Below, one piece after another: positions 17,540 through 25,773 of a stretch of 61,273 bases of DNA. Position numbers and translations under genes: made by a program. Below the pieces are notes generated by a model. It saw only the letters and a list, made by a program, of their open reading frames with translations. It did not search any database and was not told the DNA's origin. The stretch is taken from NCBI GenBank assembly GCA_964548365.1, contig CAZJRD010000012.1, positions 1-61,273 on the forward strand, written 5' to 3'. Positions within the stretch are counted from its first letter, which is position 1. Each line of letters begins with the position of its first letter. The stretch is from B46-G9 sp964548365. GTDB lineage: Bacteria > Desulfobacterota > DSM-4660 > Desulfatiglandales > Desulfatiglandaceae.

Positions 17540-18859
17540 ATGTCCATGTATCAAACAGCCAGGTATCATTTCATGAAAGACGTGGGGGCACCCGCCCTCC
17601 TCCAATTCCAGAAAAAGCGGAAAAGGAAGCACCCTGGAATACCGAACCCCCATCTCGGCCCGCCCCTCAAATGCTCCGGCAGGCTTAGGGAGATCATGAC
17701 CAGGCATTACTTCCTCTCCAGGTTTGCCCCGGGAGCAAAGCCCGTGGCGTGGGTCACCAGCGGCGCTCCAGTAGAGCTCTTGAGGGCCTTTGATTTCTAT
17801 ACGGTCTACCCTGAAAACCACGGCGCCCTTTGCGGGGCCAGAAAAATGGGGCCGGAACTCTGTTCCGAGGCAGAAAACAGGGGATATCACCCTGACCTCT
17901 GCTCTTATGCCCGCATCGACCTGGGAACCGCGTTCTCCGGGAAAACCCCCACTGGCAGGCTCCCCAGGCCGGACCTCCTTTTTTGCTCTAACAACATCTG
18001 CCAGACCGTGCTCTACTGGTTCAAGGCCCTCTCCCATTACTGGGACATCCCCCTGATTCTCTTCGATACTCCTTACAATTTCGAGGATATCAGGGAGCAT
18101 GATATTCTATACATGGCAAGGCAACTCGAGGAGATGATCCCGGAATTGGAACGTATTTCCGGCCGAAAATTTTCAGAGACGCGCTTTCAGAAAATCGCAA
18201 CCATTGCCCGGGACTCAGCCACACTCTGGGGCGAGGTCCTTGCGACCATGAAGAACCGGCCCGCGCCCATGAGTATTTTTGATGCGTTTGTACACCTGGC
18301 TCCTATTGTTTCCCTGCGGGGCCTTCCCGTTGCCCTGGAATACTACAAGATCCTCCTCGATGAATTGCAGGATCGGGTTCACCAGGGAATCGGTGCCATT
18401 ACCAATGAAAAAAAGCGGCTCATGTGGGACAATATCGCCATCTGGTTCAAGATACGCGACTGGTCCCTCCTCTTCGCCGAACGGGGATTCAATTTTGTGG
18501 CAGCCACTTATACCAATGCCTGGGCAGAGACTATCCAATACCTGGACCCACGATCACCTTTCGAGTCCATGGCCAAAACGTACGGCCTGGTTATCCTCAA
18601 CAATAACCTGAACCACCGGCTCGAGCTGATGGCCCGGATGGTCAAGGATTACCAGGTGGATGGGCTGGTGGTCCATTCAGACCGAAGCTGCAAACCTTAT
18701 TCGGTTGGGCAGTATGACCTGAAACGGTTGCTGAGTGAACGGCTGGGGATCAATGCGGTTGTGATCGAGGCGGATATGACCGATTCCCGCGCCTACTCGG
18801 AAGAGCAGGCCAGAACCCGGCTGGAGGCATTCTTCGAGGCACTGGAGAGTGAGGCGTAA
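17540..18859 (+). CDS. 2-hydroxyacyl-CoA dehydratase / benzoyl-CoA reductase-like subunit (HgdA/BcrB type)
   Basis: 439 residues. Cysteines in GALCGARKMGPELC, PDLCSYARIDLG, LLFCSNNIC and HSDRSCKPYSVGQ match the larger subunit of the family, which also binds a [4Fe-4S] cluster. The C-terminal IEADMTDSRAYSEEQARTRL is the typical ending of these subunits. It forms a heterodimer with the preceding gene product (18-base spacing). It is convergent with the next gene, with four bases between stops. Its last codons GCG TAA belong to a short heptad repeat (AGGCGTA, AGGCGTC, AGGCACG). Archerases need an activator ATPase, not seen here. Confidence 0.85.
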   Translation: MSMYQTARYHFMKDVGAPALLQFQKKRKRKHPGIPNPHLGPPLKCSGRLREIMTRHYFLSRFAPGAKPVAWVTSGAPVELLRAFDFYTVYPENHGALCGARKMGPELCSEAENRGYHPDLCSYARIDLGTAFSGKTPTGRLPRPDLLFCSNNICQTVLYWFKALSHYWDIPLILFDTPYNFEDIREHDILYMARQLEEMIPELERISGRKFSETRFQKIATIARDSATLWGEVLATMKNRPAPMSIFDAFVHLAPIVSLRGLPVALEYYKILLDELQDRVHQGIGAITNEKKRLMWDNIAIWFKIRDWSLLFAERGFNFVAATYTNAWAETIQYLDPRSPFESMAKTYGLVILNNNLNHRLELMARMVKDYQVDGLVVHSDRSCKPYSVGQYDLKRLLSERLGINAVVIEADMTDSRAYSEEQARTRLEAFFEALESEA

Positions 18860-18876
18860 GGCGTCAGGCACGGAGG
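18853..18876 (+). repeat. Short heptad repeat at a stop codon
   Basis: AGGCGTA, AGGCGTC and AGGCACG in phase seven; the first unit contains the TAA stop of the dehydratase-like gene. Same family as 11018-11052 and 16328-16429. Confidence 0.6.
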
Positions 18877-19688
18877 AGGGCGACGACGGCGAATCTTCCC
18901 GTTTTTCCCTCTTTTCGGTAGGAATAAAAAAGATCAGGCCTGCACCGGGTGCAGGTTCCAAAAATCTCCATATGATCCTCAGTAACGCCGGCTTCTATCA
19001 GTTGCCGGCAACTGACCGCCCACAGATCAAAGTAATTTTTCCGTACCTGGAACCTCCGGAAGTCCTCGGGGAAATAGTGCTCGTGCCCGAGGAATTCACT
19101 GCAGCAGGGTCCCAGGGAGGGACCAATAGCGGCACGAATAGCAGAAGGCCTGGAGGAAAAATCCTTTTTCATGCGCCTGACCGTCTTGCCGAGGATATTC
19201 TGGACGTTTCCCCGCCATCCGCAATGGACCACTGCGACAACATTTTTCTCCGGATCATAAAGGATAACGCCTTGGCAATCGGCTAGTTTTACCATAAGCC
19301 CCCACCCGGGGACATTCGTTATGAGGGCGTCGGCGGAAGGGGGGCTGTCCGGGGGAAAAAAGTGATCTTTCCCCACGACCACGGCGTCATCTCCATGGAC
19401 CTGATCCACCTCGAGCAGTCTATCCGCCCCAAGGGAGCCTTTTATCCTTCCCAGGTTTTCCTCCACCAGGCCCGACGAATCACCCACTTTGGCCCCCACA
19501 TTGAGGCTCGCGAAAGGCTCACCGCTCACCCCCCCCTCCCGCGTAAAGACGGCATGGGCAAGGTTCTTTTCTTCAAAAAGCTTCGGGAAACAAAAATGCA
19601 AGGGATCGTCATCCTGCCGGATGAGACTGGAGAGGGTGTACCGTGGTATATCAGGGAAAAAAGGGGAATAAAGGGGAGCCGATTTCAA
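18864..19688 (-). CDS. PgeF/YfiH family protein (polyphenol oxidase / purine nucleoside phosphorylase fold)
   Basis: 274 residues from a TTG at 19688. Family motifs are complete: DQVHGDD, ADCQGVILYD, VVHCGWRG, GPSLGPCCSEF and SYRKEGKTGR, with the His, Cys and His that bind zinc in this fold. Family members include the peptidoglycan-editing factor PgeF and purine nucleoside enzymes of the LACC1 type. The start is doubtful: no ATG lies near the N-terminus and the TTG lies inside the repeated element at 19684-19813, so the element may have replaced the original start; another TTG lies at codon 30. Confidence 0.85.
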   Translation of the reverse strand: MKSAPLYSPFFPDIPRYTLSSLIRQDDDPLHFCFPKLFEEKNLAHAVFTREGGVSGEPFASLNVGAKVGDSSGLVEENLGRIKGSLGADRLLEVDQVHGDDAVVVGKDHFFPPDSPPSADALITNVPGWGLMVKLADCQGVILYDPEKNVVAVVHCGWRGNVQNILGKTVRRMKKDFSSRPSAIRAAIGPSLGPCCSEFLGHEHYFPEDFRRFQVRKNYFDLWAVSCRQLIEAGVTEDHMEIFGTCTRCRPDLFYSYRKEGKTGRFAVVALLRA

Positions 19689-19813
19689 AACGCCCCCTTT
19701 GGCCCAATCTCTGCGTCAGACTCGAATTTTAATCCTCGAAATATTGGATATATATTCCTGTGGTTAAAATTCTCGTCTTTCTTGACCTTGATCAAAATTG
19801 AGCCTTTTGAAAC
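19684..19813. repeat. Dispersed element with inverted ends, copy 1
   Basis: About 130 bases nearly identical to 20577-20710 in the same orientation. A shared core GCCCAATCTCTGCGTCAGA lies at 19702-19720. The ends are imperfect inverted repeats (TTTCAAAA at the left, TTTTGAAA at the right). The inner hairpin is AATAT/ATATT here and AATAC/GTATT in the other copy. It lies just 3' of the SRP RNA gene and covers the start codon of the PgeF-like gene. Confidence 0.8.
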
Positions 19814-19855
19814 TGGCTCAAAGGGTCTGATGAATGCATTTCGTGAAGAGTCCTT

Positions 19856-20120
19856 GGCCGTGCATCCCTCTTCAAACCAGGTACGGCACATCCGCACCAC
19901 CGGGAGATCAGAGATAGATTCCGTCACGACACAAACTTTCTTACTTACCGCTGCTTCCTCCCGGACCTGACGGGGTTCATAAGCGTCTGTCACGTGAGGT
20001 CCATCTCCTCCCCACGAGTGGTTTGAAACATCCCGAATCAGGGCTCTCCAAAGGACGTTCGACCCCGCATGAGCGGATTTCGGGTTTTGGGGCACCGCTA
20101 GCTCCCCGCCTAGCACGACC
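19856..20120 (-). ncRNA. ffs: Signal recognition particle RNA, large bacterial type
   Basis: On the minus strand the molecule starts GGTCGTGCTAGGCGGGGAGC and continues GCGGTGCCCC ... CCCGAAATCCGCTCATGCGG, the Alu-domain 5' part of large bacterial SRP RNAs. The S-domain core GTCAGGTCCGGGAGGAAGCA at 19950-19971 binds Ffh; its tetraloop is GGGA, a GNRA variant of the common GGAA. The 3' end GCACGGCC pairs with the 5' GGTCGTGC, giving about 265 nt. It guides membrane-protein translation to the SecYEG translocon. An open frame covering this region on the same strand is spurious. Confidence 0.93.
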
Positions 20121-20134
20121 AAGGATCAACGAAA

Positions 20135-20255
20135 GATTCATTCCAATTCGCATTCAAGCGCTACCGGCGTTGGCCGAGTCGCAGGCTCCTCGACGTACTG
20201 TAAATGTACGCCTCCATCGCCTACTCCTTGCCGCCTTGGTTTCATCTTGAATGCA
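20135..20255 (-). repeat. Long-hairpin dispersed element, copy 1
   Basis: On the minus strand: AAGGCGGCAAGGAG, then GGAGGCGTAC, loop ATTTACA, GTACGTCGAGGAGCC, then CCAACGCCGG. The arms form a long imperfect hairpin tipped by GTAC pairs. A second member with the same block order lies at about 58350-58450. It sits between the stop of hup (20264) and the SRP RNA gene. Confidence 0.6.
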
Positions 20256-20263
20256 AAATGGAA

Positions 20264-20542
20264 TTAGAAAACGTCCACCCTTTCTTTCAATTCTTTCCCC
20301 ACCTTGAAGAAAGGGAGTCTCTTGGGGTCAACTTTAATCACTTCGCCCGTCTTTGGGTTTCGACCTTTGTAGCCTTCGTACTCCTTGATCTTGAAGCTGC
20401 CAAGTCCTCTGATTTCAACCCGTTCTCCTGCTGCGAGGGCACTTTCCATATCCTCAAAAACCGTGTTGACCACGTCTTCGGCCCGCTTCAAGGGCAGGTC
20501 CTCAGCTTTTGCCAGAGCTTCTATCAATTGTGATTTATTCAT
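20264..20542 (-). CDS. hup: HU/IHF family DNA-binding protein
   Basis: 92 residues from the ATG at 20542, preceded by GAGGGGGAAT; an upstream in-frame start exists but lacks a site. The sequence MNKSQLIEALAKAEDL starts the helical body, and the DNA-binding arm carries GRNPKTGE. It is a nucleoid protein that bends DNA as a dimer. The arm ends with PKRLPFFKVGKELKERVD, as in HU proteins. A copy of the inverted-end element lies directly upstream (20577-20710), so it may affect the promoter. Confidence 0.92.
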   Translation of the reverse strand: MNKSQLIEALAKAEDLPLKRAEDVVNTVFEDMESALAAGERVEIRGLGSFKIKEYEGYKGRNPKTGEVIKVDPKRLPFFKVGKELKERVDVF

Positions 20543-20576
20543 ATTCCCCCTCATTTCTGCTGTTAACGCCACTAGA

Positions 20577-20710
20577 CCTTTGAAAAAAGCCCATTTTGCC
20601 CAATCTCTGCGTCAGATTCACATCCTAATCCTCGAAATACTCCATGTATTCCTGCGGCTAAGATGATCATCTTCCTTGATCTTGAACAAAATTGAACGTT
20701 TTTCAAAAGC
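20577..20710. repeat. Dispersed element with inverted ends, copy 2
   Basis: Same family and orientation as 19684-19813; core GCCCAATCTCTGCGTCAGA at 20597-20615. The ends TTTGAAAAAAG and TTTTTCAAAAG are inverted repeats. The inner hairpin is AATAC TCCAT GTATT. It lies 35 bases upstream of the HU start codon. Confidence 0.8.
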
Positions 20711-20859
20711 CTCGCCGGATGAAAGAGTGTTCTAAAGGCAGGTATGCAAAAATAATCCATCGCGAAAATGAAGTCAAGTGAAATGAACAATCAGGGGAGT
20801 TTACTTTTTTTTGCCTTTGGGATATAAGGCTGCTACTCTAATGACGGAAGGGTTTCTGG

Positions 20860-20879
20860 ATTCCGGCTTTCGCCGGAAT
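20860..20879. repeat. Perfect hairpin of a widespread intergenic type
   Basis: ATTCCGGC TTTC GCCGGAAT, an 8-bp perfect stem with a TTTC loop, flanked by CTGG and GACGG. Sequences of this kind are common intergenic repeats in many bacteria. It lies about 90 bases upstream of hisC. Confidence 0.6.
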
Positions 20880-20969
20880 GACGGCCCGGATTTCGCAAGT
20901 GGGAGATTGCTCCTACAAGGGAAGATACACGTTGGATTGGTCCGAATTATTTTGTGGAGGGAAAGCAGC

Positions 20970-22061
20970 ATGAGGAAACTGATCCGCCCCGGAATACAAG
21001 ACCTTGTCCCCTACCCGCCCGGGAAGCCCATTGAAGAGTTGGAGCGGGAACTTGGTATTCAGGGTTCAATCAAACTGGCATCCAATGAAAATCCCCTGGG
21101 ACCCTCACCAATGGCCCTAGACGCGATTCAAAAGAAGCTGAACACCCTTCACCGATACCCCGACGGCAGCGGATACTACCTCAAGTCAAGATTGGGCGAG
21201 AAATTTCATCTTCCCTTGGATCGCATTCTCCTGGGAAACGGCTCAAACGAACTTATTGAATTGATCGTCCGCACCTTTCTGGAGCCGGGTGACGAGGCTG
21301 TCCAGGCATTTCCCACCTTTCTCGTCTACGAAAAGTTCGTGAAGGGAGCCGGGGGGAAAATGATCTCCGTCCCACTTGCCGACTTTGGCCTCGATTTGAA
21401 GGCCATGATGGATGCGGTCACCCCCCGGACCAAAATCCTTTTTGTAAACAACCCCAACAACCCCACTGGAACTATTCTCAAGACACCGGAGATGAGCTAT
21501 TTTCTCAAAAACATCCCAGAAGAGGTGATCGTGGTGATAGATGAAGCCTACATGGAATTCGTCACTGATCCCGGCTTCGCGAACGGTATTCAGTGCCTGG
21601 ACAGACATCCCGGCCTCATCGTGCTCAGGACCTTCTCAAAGCTCTATGGCCTTGCAGGTCTCAGGATCGGATATGGGTTTGCCCCGGAAGGGATCGCGGA
21701 CTATATCAACCGGGTCCGGCAGCCCTTCAACGCCAACACCCTGGCCCAGGCCGCGGCCACCGCTGCCCTCGATGACAAGGACTTTGCGGATCGAACCCTG
21801 AAAACAGTTCATGAAGGCCTTCAATACCTCCACGAACACCTGGACCGGTTGGGACTCAACTATCTTCCCACCCAAACAAATTTCTTTTTGATAAAGGTGC
21901 CGTCCGGGGGTTGGGAAGTATATGAGAAACTCTTGAGCCATGGGGTTATCGTCCGTGCCATGGACAGCTACAGCCTCCCCGAATATATCCGGATAAACGT
22001 GGGACTTGCGGAAGAAAATGAGCGGTTCATCAAAACGTTGAAAAAAATCCTTGGACACTGA
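20970..22061 (+). CDS. hisC: Histidinol-phosphate aminotransferase
   Basis: 363 residues from the ATG at 20970, which has TGGAGGG upstream; the frame is open earlier but runs through intergenic repeat sequence. PLP enzyme of fold type I converting imidazole-acetol phosphate to histidinol phosphate in histidine synthesis. Motifs: SNENPLGPSP, NNPNNPTGTI, and the PLP lysine in TFSKLYGLAGLRIGYG. The gene is the first of a likely operon with cmk (15-base gap), rpsA and sppA; other his genes are not present, so it may also serve aromatic amino acids. Confidence 0.92.
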   Translation: MRKLIRPGIQDLVPYPPGKPIEELERELGIQGSIKLASNENPLGPSPMALDAIQKKLNTLHRYPDGSGYYLKSRLGEKFHLPLDRILLGNGSNELIELIVRTFLEPGDEAVQAFPTFLVYEKFVKGAGGKMISVPLADFGLDLKAMMDAVTPRTKILFVNNPNNPTGTILKTPEMSYFLKNIPEEVIVVIDEAYMEFVTDPGFANGIQCLDRHPGLIVLRTFSKLYGLAGLRIGYGFAPEGIADYINRVRQPFNANTLAQAAATAALDDKDFADRTLKTVHEGLQYLHEHLDRLGLNYLPTQTNFFLIKVPSGGWEVYEKLLSHGVIVRAMDSYSLPEYIRINVGLAEENERFIKTLKKILGH

Positions 22062-22076
22062 GAGGTTTGCGGTTCC

Positions 22077-22739
22077 ATGAGTGAAATTATTACCATTGAC
22101 GGCCCTGGAGGATCAGGCAAAAGCACCATCGCCAAGCTGATGGCGAAAAGACTGGGCTTTATCTATCTTGACACGGGTGCCATGTACCGGGCCGTAGCCC
22201 TGGCCGCCATGAGACACAAGATCCCCTTTGACCATGGGACAAGGCTCGGTGATCTCTGCCACACGATGGACCTGCGGTTTGAACACACGAAAAACGAGAG
22301 CAGACTTCTTCTCAACGGTGAAGATATCTCCCTGGCCATCCGCAGCCCGGAAATGGACATCTTCTCCTCCACAGTGTCGGCGGTCAAAGAAGTCCGGCTT
22401 GCCATGGCAGACCTCCAGAGACGCCTGGCGCAGGATATCAATGTAATAGCAGAGGGAAGGGATATGGGAACTGTTGTCTTTCCGGATGCGAAAAACAAGT
22501 TCTTTCTCACGGCAAGGCCTGAGGTGCGTGCCCGCAGAAGATACCTTGAACGAAAAGGGCGCGGCGAAAGAGTCACTTTCGAGGAAGTGGAAACACTCCT
22601 CAAAAAAAGGGATCAGCAGGATGAATCAAGGAGCCTGGCGCCTTTGAAGCCGGCTGAGGATGCAGTCATCATCGATTCATCGGACCTGGAATTGGACGAG
22701 GTCACCCAACTGATGCTGAACCATGTGAGGGGATCGTAA
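22077..22739 (+). CDS. cmk: Cytidylate kinase
   Basis: 220 residues, normal length. P-loop GPGGSGKST near the N-terminus, LDTGAMYRAVAL for CMP binding, EGRDMGTVVFPDA and the lid arginines in RARRRYLERKG. It phosphorylates CMP and dCMP using ATP. The gene is followed by rpsA, an order (cmk-rpsA) conserved in many proteobacteria. It begins 15 bases after hisC. Confidence 0.95.
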   Translation: MSEIITIDGPGGSGKSTIAKLMAKRLGFIYLDTGAMYRAVALAAMRHKIPFDHGTRLGDLCHTMDLRFEHTKNESRLLLNGEDISLAIRSPEMDIFSSTVSAVKEVRLAMADLQRRLAQDINVIAEGRDMGTVVFPDAKNKFFLTARPEVRARRRYLERKGRGERVTFEEVETLLKKRDQQDESRSLAPLKPAEDAVIIDSSDLELDEVTQLMLNHVRGS

Positions 22740-22854
22740 CAAGTCATGAATATCCCGCAGTAAAAATAAGAGTTGAATTTTTTATAATCTTTTGCTAAAT
22801 ATCAAAGGTTAAGCTTGTCAGAAAGGCAAATAGACGCAGGGGGTATTTGGTTGA

Positions 22855-24864
22855 ATGGGAAATGGAACAGACGAAATAATGGAAGAAAAAGCTGGTGAAA
22901 ACAACGTGGAAGAAGCACCTATTGACAGCGAATCCAATGAGTTAGCCAAATCAAGCGACGAAGCGAATCCAGGGCAGGAAAACCCGTCCGAGGGTGACAG
23001 TTTCATGGAACTCTACGAGGAAAGCCTCAAGAGCATCCAGGAAGGTGAGGTTGTCCGGGGAGAAATCGTCCAGATAGACAAGGAATATGTCTTGGTGGAC
23101 ATCGGATACAAATCTGAGGGGCAAATTCGCATAGAGGAATTCATTGACGCTGACGGCAATATAACAGCCAAGGTGGGTGATAAGATAGAAGTCCTGCTGG
23201 AGAGAAAGGAAACCGATGAAGGGCTTATAATCCTGTCAAAGGAGAAGGCTGCTAAGATAAAAATATGGGATGAAATCAAGAAAGTCTATGAAGAGGACCG
23301 CACCATCAGCGGGAAGATCATTTCCCGCGTCAAGGGGGGACTTTCCGTCGACATAGGCCTCCAGGCCTTTTTGCCGGGTTCCCAGGTGGACCTCAGGCCC
23401 ATACGGGACATGGACTCCCTCGTGGGTACTGAACATGAATTCAAGATTGTCAAATACAATAAGCGGCGAGGCAACATCGTCCTCTCCAGGAGAGCGATTC
23501 TGGAAGCGGAGCGAATGTCCCTCAGAGAGAATACCCTGAAGGTCCTCGAAGAAGATGCAATCCTTGAAGGAACCGTAAAGAATATTACGGACTACGGCCT
23601 GTTCGTGGACCTGGGAGGAATTGACGGCCTCGTGCACATTACTGACATGTCCTGGGGCCGCGTCGGCCATCCGTCTGAAATGTACCAGGTGGGTGACAGG
23701 ATTACGGTCAAGATACTCAGTTTCGACCGCGAAAAAGAACGTGTATCTCTCGGCGTCAAACAGTTGACTGCGGATCCCTGGAGCAACGCCGCTGACAAAT
23801 ATCCGTCAGGCAGCCGCATCCAGGGGAAAGTGGTCAGCCTCACCGACTATGGTGCCTTCGTGGAAATAGAGGAAGGAGTGGAAGGACTGATCCATGTCTC
23901 CGAGATGTCCTGGACGAGAAAAGTTCGGCACCCTTCCCAGCTTCTAAGCGTGGGAGAAATTGTTGATGTCATGGTGCTCAATATGGATGCCAACAAGAAG
24001 CGCATTTCCCTGGGCATGAAGCAGGTGGAGCCAAACCCCTGGGATGTTATCGCGGAAAAGTATCCCGTTGGCACAACCATCGAAGGAAAAATAAAGAACA
24101 TAACGGATTTCGGCATCTTTATCGGCATTGATGAAGGTATCGACGGTCTCGTGCACATATCCGACATCTCCTGGACCCGGCGAATCAAACACCCCTCAGA
24201 AGTGTATAAAAAGGGAGAGGAAGTGCAGGCTGTGGTCCTCAATATCGACAAGGACAATGAACGTTTCTCCCTTGGTATAAAACAGCTCGTCCCGGATCCG
24301 TGGAATGAAATACCTTTAAAATATAACGCGGGCACGCGGGTAACCGGAACCGTGACCAACGTGACCGATTTCGGCATATTTGTTGAATTGGAGGAGGGTA
24401 TTGAAGGCCTCATCCACGTCTCGGAATTACCGAAAGACAAAAAAGGCCAGAGTCTTTCCCGTTTCCAGGTGGATGATGTCATCCAGGCAAAGGTCGTCAA
24501 TGTCTCCCCTGAAGACAAAAAAATAGGCCTCTCCATCCGCAAGCTCGAAGAGACGTCTGAAAAGCCTTCGTACAACAGTTATCTGAATAGCCATGGGGCG
24601 GGGGCCACCTCGAACCTTGGAGAGCTCCTGAAGGAAGAAATGATGAATCTCCAACGGCATGCTGTTCCTGAAGATGAGGAGCCATCTGCTACCCCGGAGG
24701 TCGAAGAAGAGACTTCCAAGGCTGAACCCGAACCAGACATGGCGCCGGAACCAGAGGAAACTCCCGCAGCCGAACCGGAATCAGATATAGCGCCGGAGCC
24801 CGATGAAAACCCCGCTGAGGTCCCTGACGTATCTCTGGACAAACCGGATCAGGCATCCAACTAG
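22855..24864 (+). CDS. rpsA: 30S ribosomal protein S1
   Basis: 669 residues with six S1 RNA-binding domains (about 60-130, 150-215, 236-304, 320-390, 407-475, 492-565); signatures such as ITDYGLFVDLGGIDGLVHI and ITDFGIFIGIDEGIDGLVHI repeat. It brings mRNA to the 30S subunit. It is longer than the usual 550-580 residues because of an acidic N-terminal leader of about 55 residues and an acidic C-terminal tail (from about 590) of Pro-Glu repeats (PEPDMAPEPEETPA). The start has CAGGGGG about 14 bases upstream; an ATG at 22879 is an alternative. The stop abuts the sppA start with no spacer. Confidence 0.95.
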   Translation: MGNGTDEIMEEKAGENNVEEAPIDSESNELAKSSDEANPGQENPSEGDSFMELYEESLKSIQEGEVVRGEIVQIDKEYVLVDIGYKSEGQIRIEEFIDADGNITAKVGDKIEVLLERKETDEGLIILSKEKAAKIKIWDEIKKVYEEDRTISGKIISRVKGGLSVDIGLQAFLPGSQVDLRPIRDMDSLVGTEHEFKIVKYNKRRGNIVLSRRAILEAERMSLRENTLKVLEEDAILEGTVKNITDYGLFVDLGGIDGLVHITDMSWGRVGHPSEMYQVGDRITVKILSFDREKERVSLGVKQLTADPWSNAADKYPSGSRIQGKVVSLTDYGAFVEIEEGVEGLIHVSEMSWTRKVRHPSQLLSVGEIVDVMVLNMDANKKRISLGMKQVEPNPWDVIAEKYPVGTTIEGKIKNITDFGIFIGIDEGIDGLVHISDISWTRRIKHPSEVYKKGEEVQAVVLNIDKDNERFSLGIKQLVPDPWNEIPLKYNAGTRVTGTVTNVTDFGIFVELEEGIEGLIHVSELPKDKKGQSLSRFQVDDVIQAKVVNVSPEDKKIGLSIRKLEETSEKPSYNSYLNSHGAGATSNLGELLKEEMMNLQRHAVPEDEEPSATPEVEEETSKAEPEPDMAPEPEETPAAEPESDIAPEPDENPAEVPDVSLDKPDQASN

Positions 24865-25773
24865 ATGGTGAAAAAGAAGCATCCCATATTGATCGTGCTT
24901 CTCATTATCGCGGCCTTTGCACTGGTGCTGAGTACCGTATCCGTCATTGTTATCAAGTTCGTCTCACCGACCTCGCACATCTCCTTTACCCATAAGATAG
25001 GCGTGATTCCCATCAGCGGTGCCATTGTAAACGCCCAACCGGTCATCTCCGAAATCATCCGCTTCAGAAAAGACAAGGCCATCAAGGCCATTATCGTCAG
25101 AATTGATTCTCCTGGGGGAGGAGTCGGCCCCTCCCAGGAAATCTATGAAGAATTGAAGAGAACAAGGAAAAAGAAGAAGATTATCGCTTCCATGGGAAGC
25201 GTCGCTGCATCCGGTGGTTTCTATATCGCTTCGGCGGCAGACAAGATCGTCGCGAATCCCGGGACTATCACCGGGAGCATCGGTGTTATTATGGAGTTTG
25301 TCCAGTTCAAGTCACTCCTGGAAAAGATTGGCATCAATCTTGAAGTAATCAAGAGTGGGGAATACAAGGACATGGGCTATCCCCAGAGAGAGCTCACTGA
25401 CCGGGACAGGCAGATCCTGGGGCAGGTTATCAAGGATATACAGCGGCAATTCGTTACAGCCGTTGCCGACGGGAGGCACCTTGCAAAGGAGAAGGTTCAG
25501 GCAATCGCCGACGGCCGAATTTTTTCGGGAGAGCGGGCAAAGGAACTGGGTCTGGTGGATTCCCTTGGTAATTTCCAGGACGCCGTCGAGCTGGCCAAAA
25601 AAATGACGGGGATCAGGGGGGATGTGACACTGGTGTATCCCAAGCGACACGGGGCAAAGTTCTGGGACTTCTTGTTTGATTCGGCTTCACGGGCTCTGCT
25701 GAAATGGCTCCAGAAAACGCAAACAAGGGTAAAGTATACCTGGCAGGGCGGTCTCAATCCCGCTTTCAGATAA
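24865..25773 (+). CDS. sppA: Signal peptide peptidase SppA
   Basis: 302 residues. One N-terminal membrane anchor (about 7-33), then a serine protease domain of the S49 family: nucleophile in SVAASGGFYIA and general-base Lys in KSGEYKDMGYP, separated by about 50 residues as in the short single-domain SppA forms. It degrades cleaved signal peptides at the membrane. The start codon follows the rpsA stop directly, so it is translationally coupled to S1. It is convergent with the Sua5 gene and overlaps it by eight bases. Confidence 0.93.
   Translation: MVKKKHPILIVLLIIAAFALVLSTVSVIVIKFVSPTSHISFTHKIGVIPISGAIVNAQPVISEIIRFRKDKAIKAIIVRIDSPGGGVGPSQEIYEELKRTRKKKKIIASMGSVAASGGFYIASAADKIVANPGTITGSIGVIMEFVQFKSLLEKIGINLEVIKSGEYKDMGYPQRELTDRDRQILGQVIKDIQRQFVTAVADGRHLAKEKVQAIADGRIFSGERAKELGLVDSLGNFQDAVELAKKMTGIRGDVTLVYPKRHGAKFWDFLFDSASRALLKWLQKTQTRVKYTWQGGLNPAFR

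Noticed and set aside
17135..18100. 321-codon open frame antisense to the two dehydratase-like genes
   Set aside because: Its opposite strand encodes recognised Fe-S subunits; antisense openness is a by-product of codon use.
19685..20122. 145-codon minus-strand open frame
   Set aside because: It overlaps the SRP RNA gene and a repeated element; its sequence is explained by them and it has no family resemblance.
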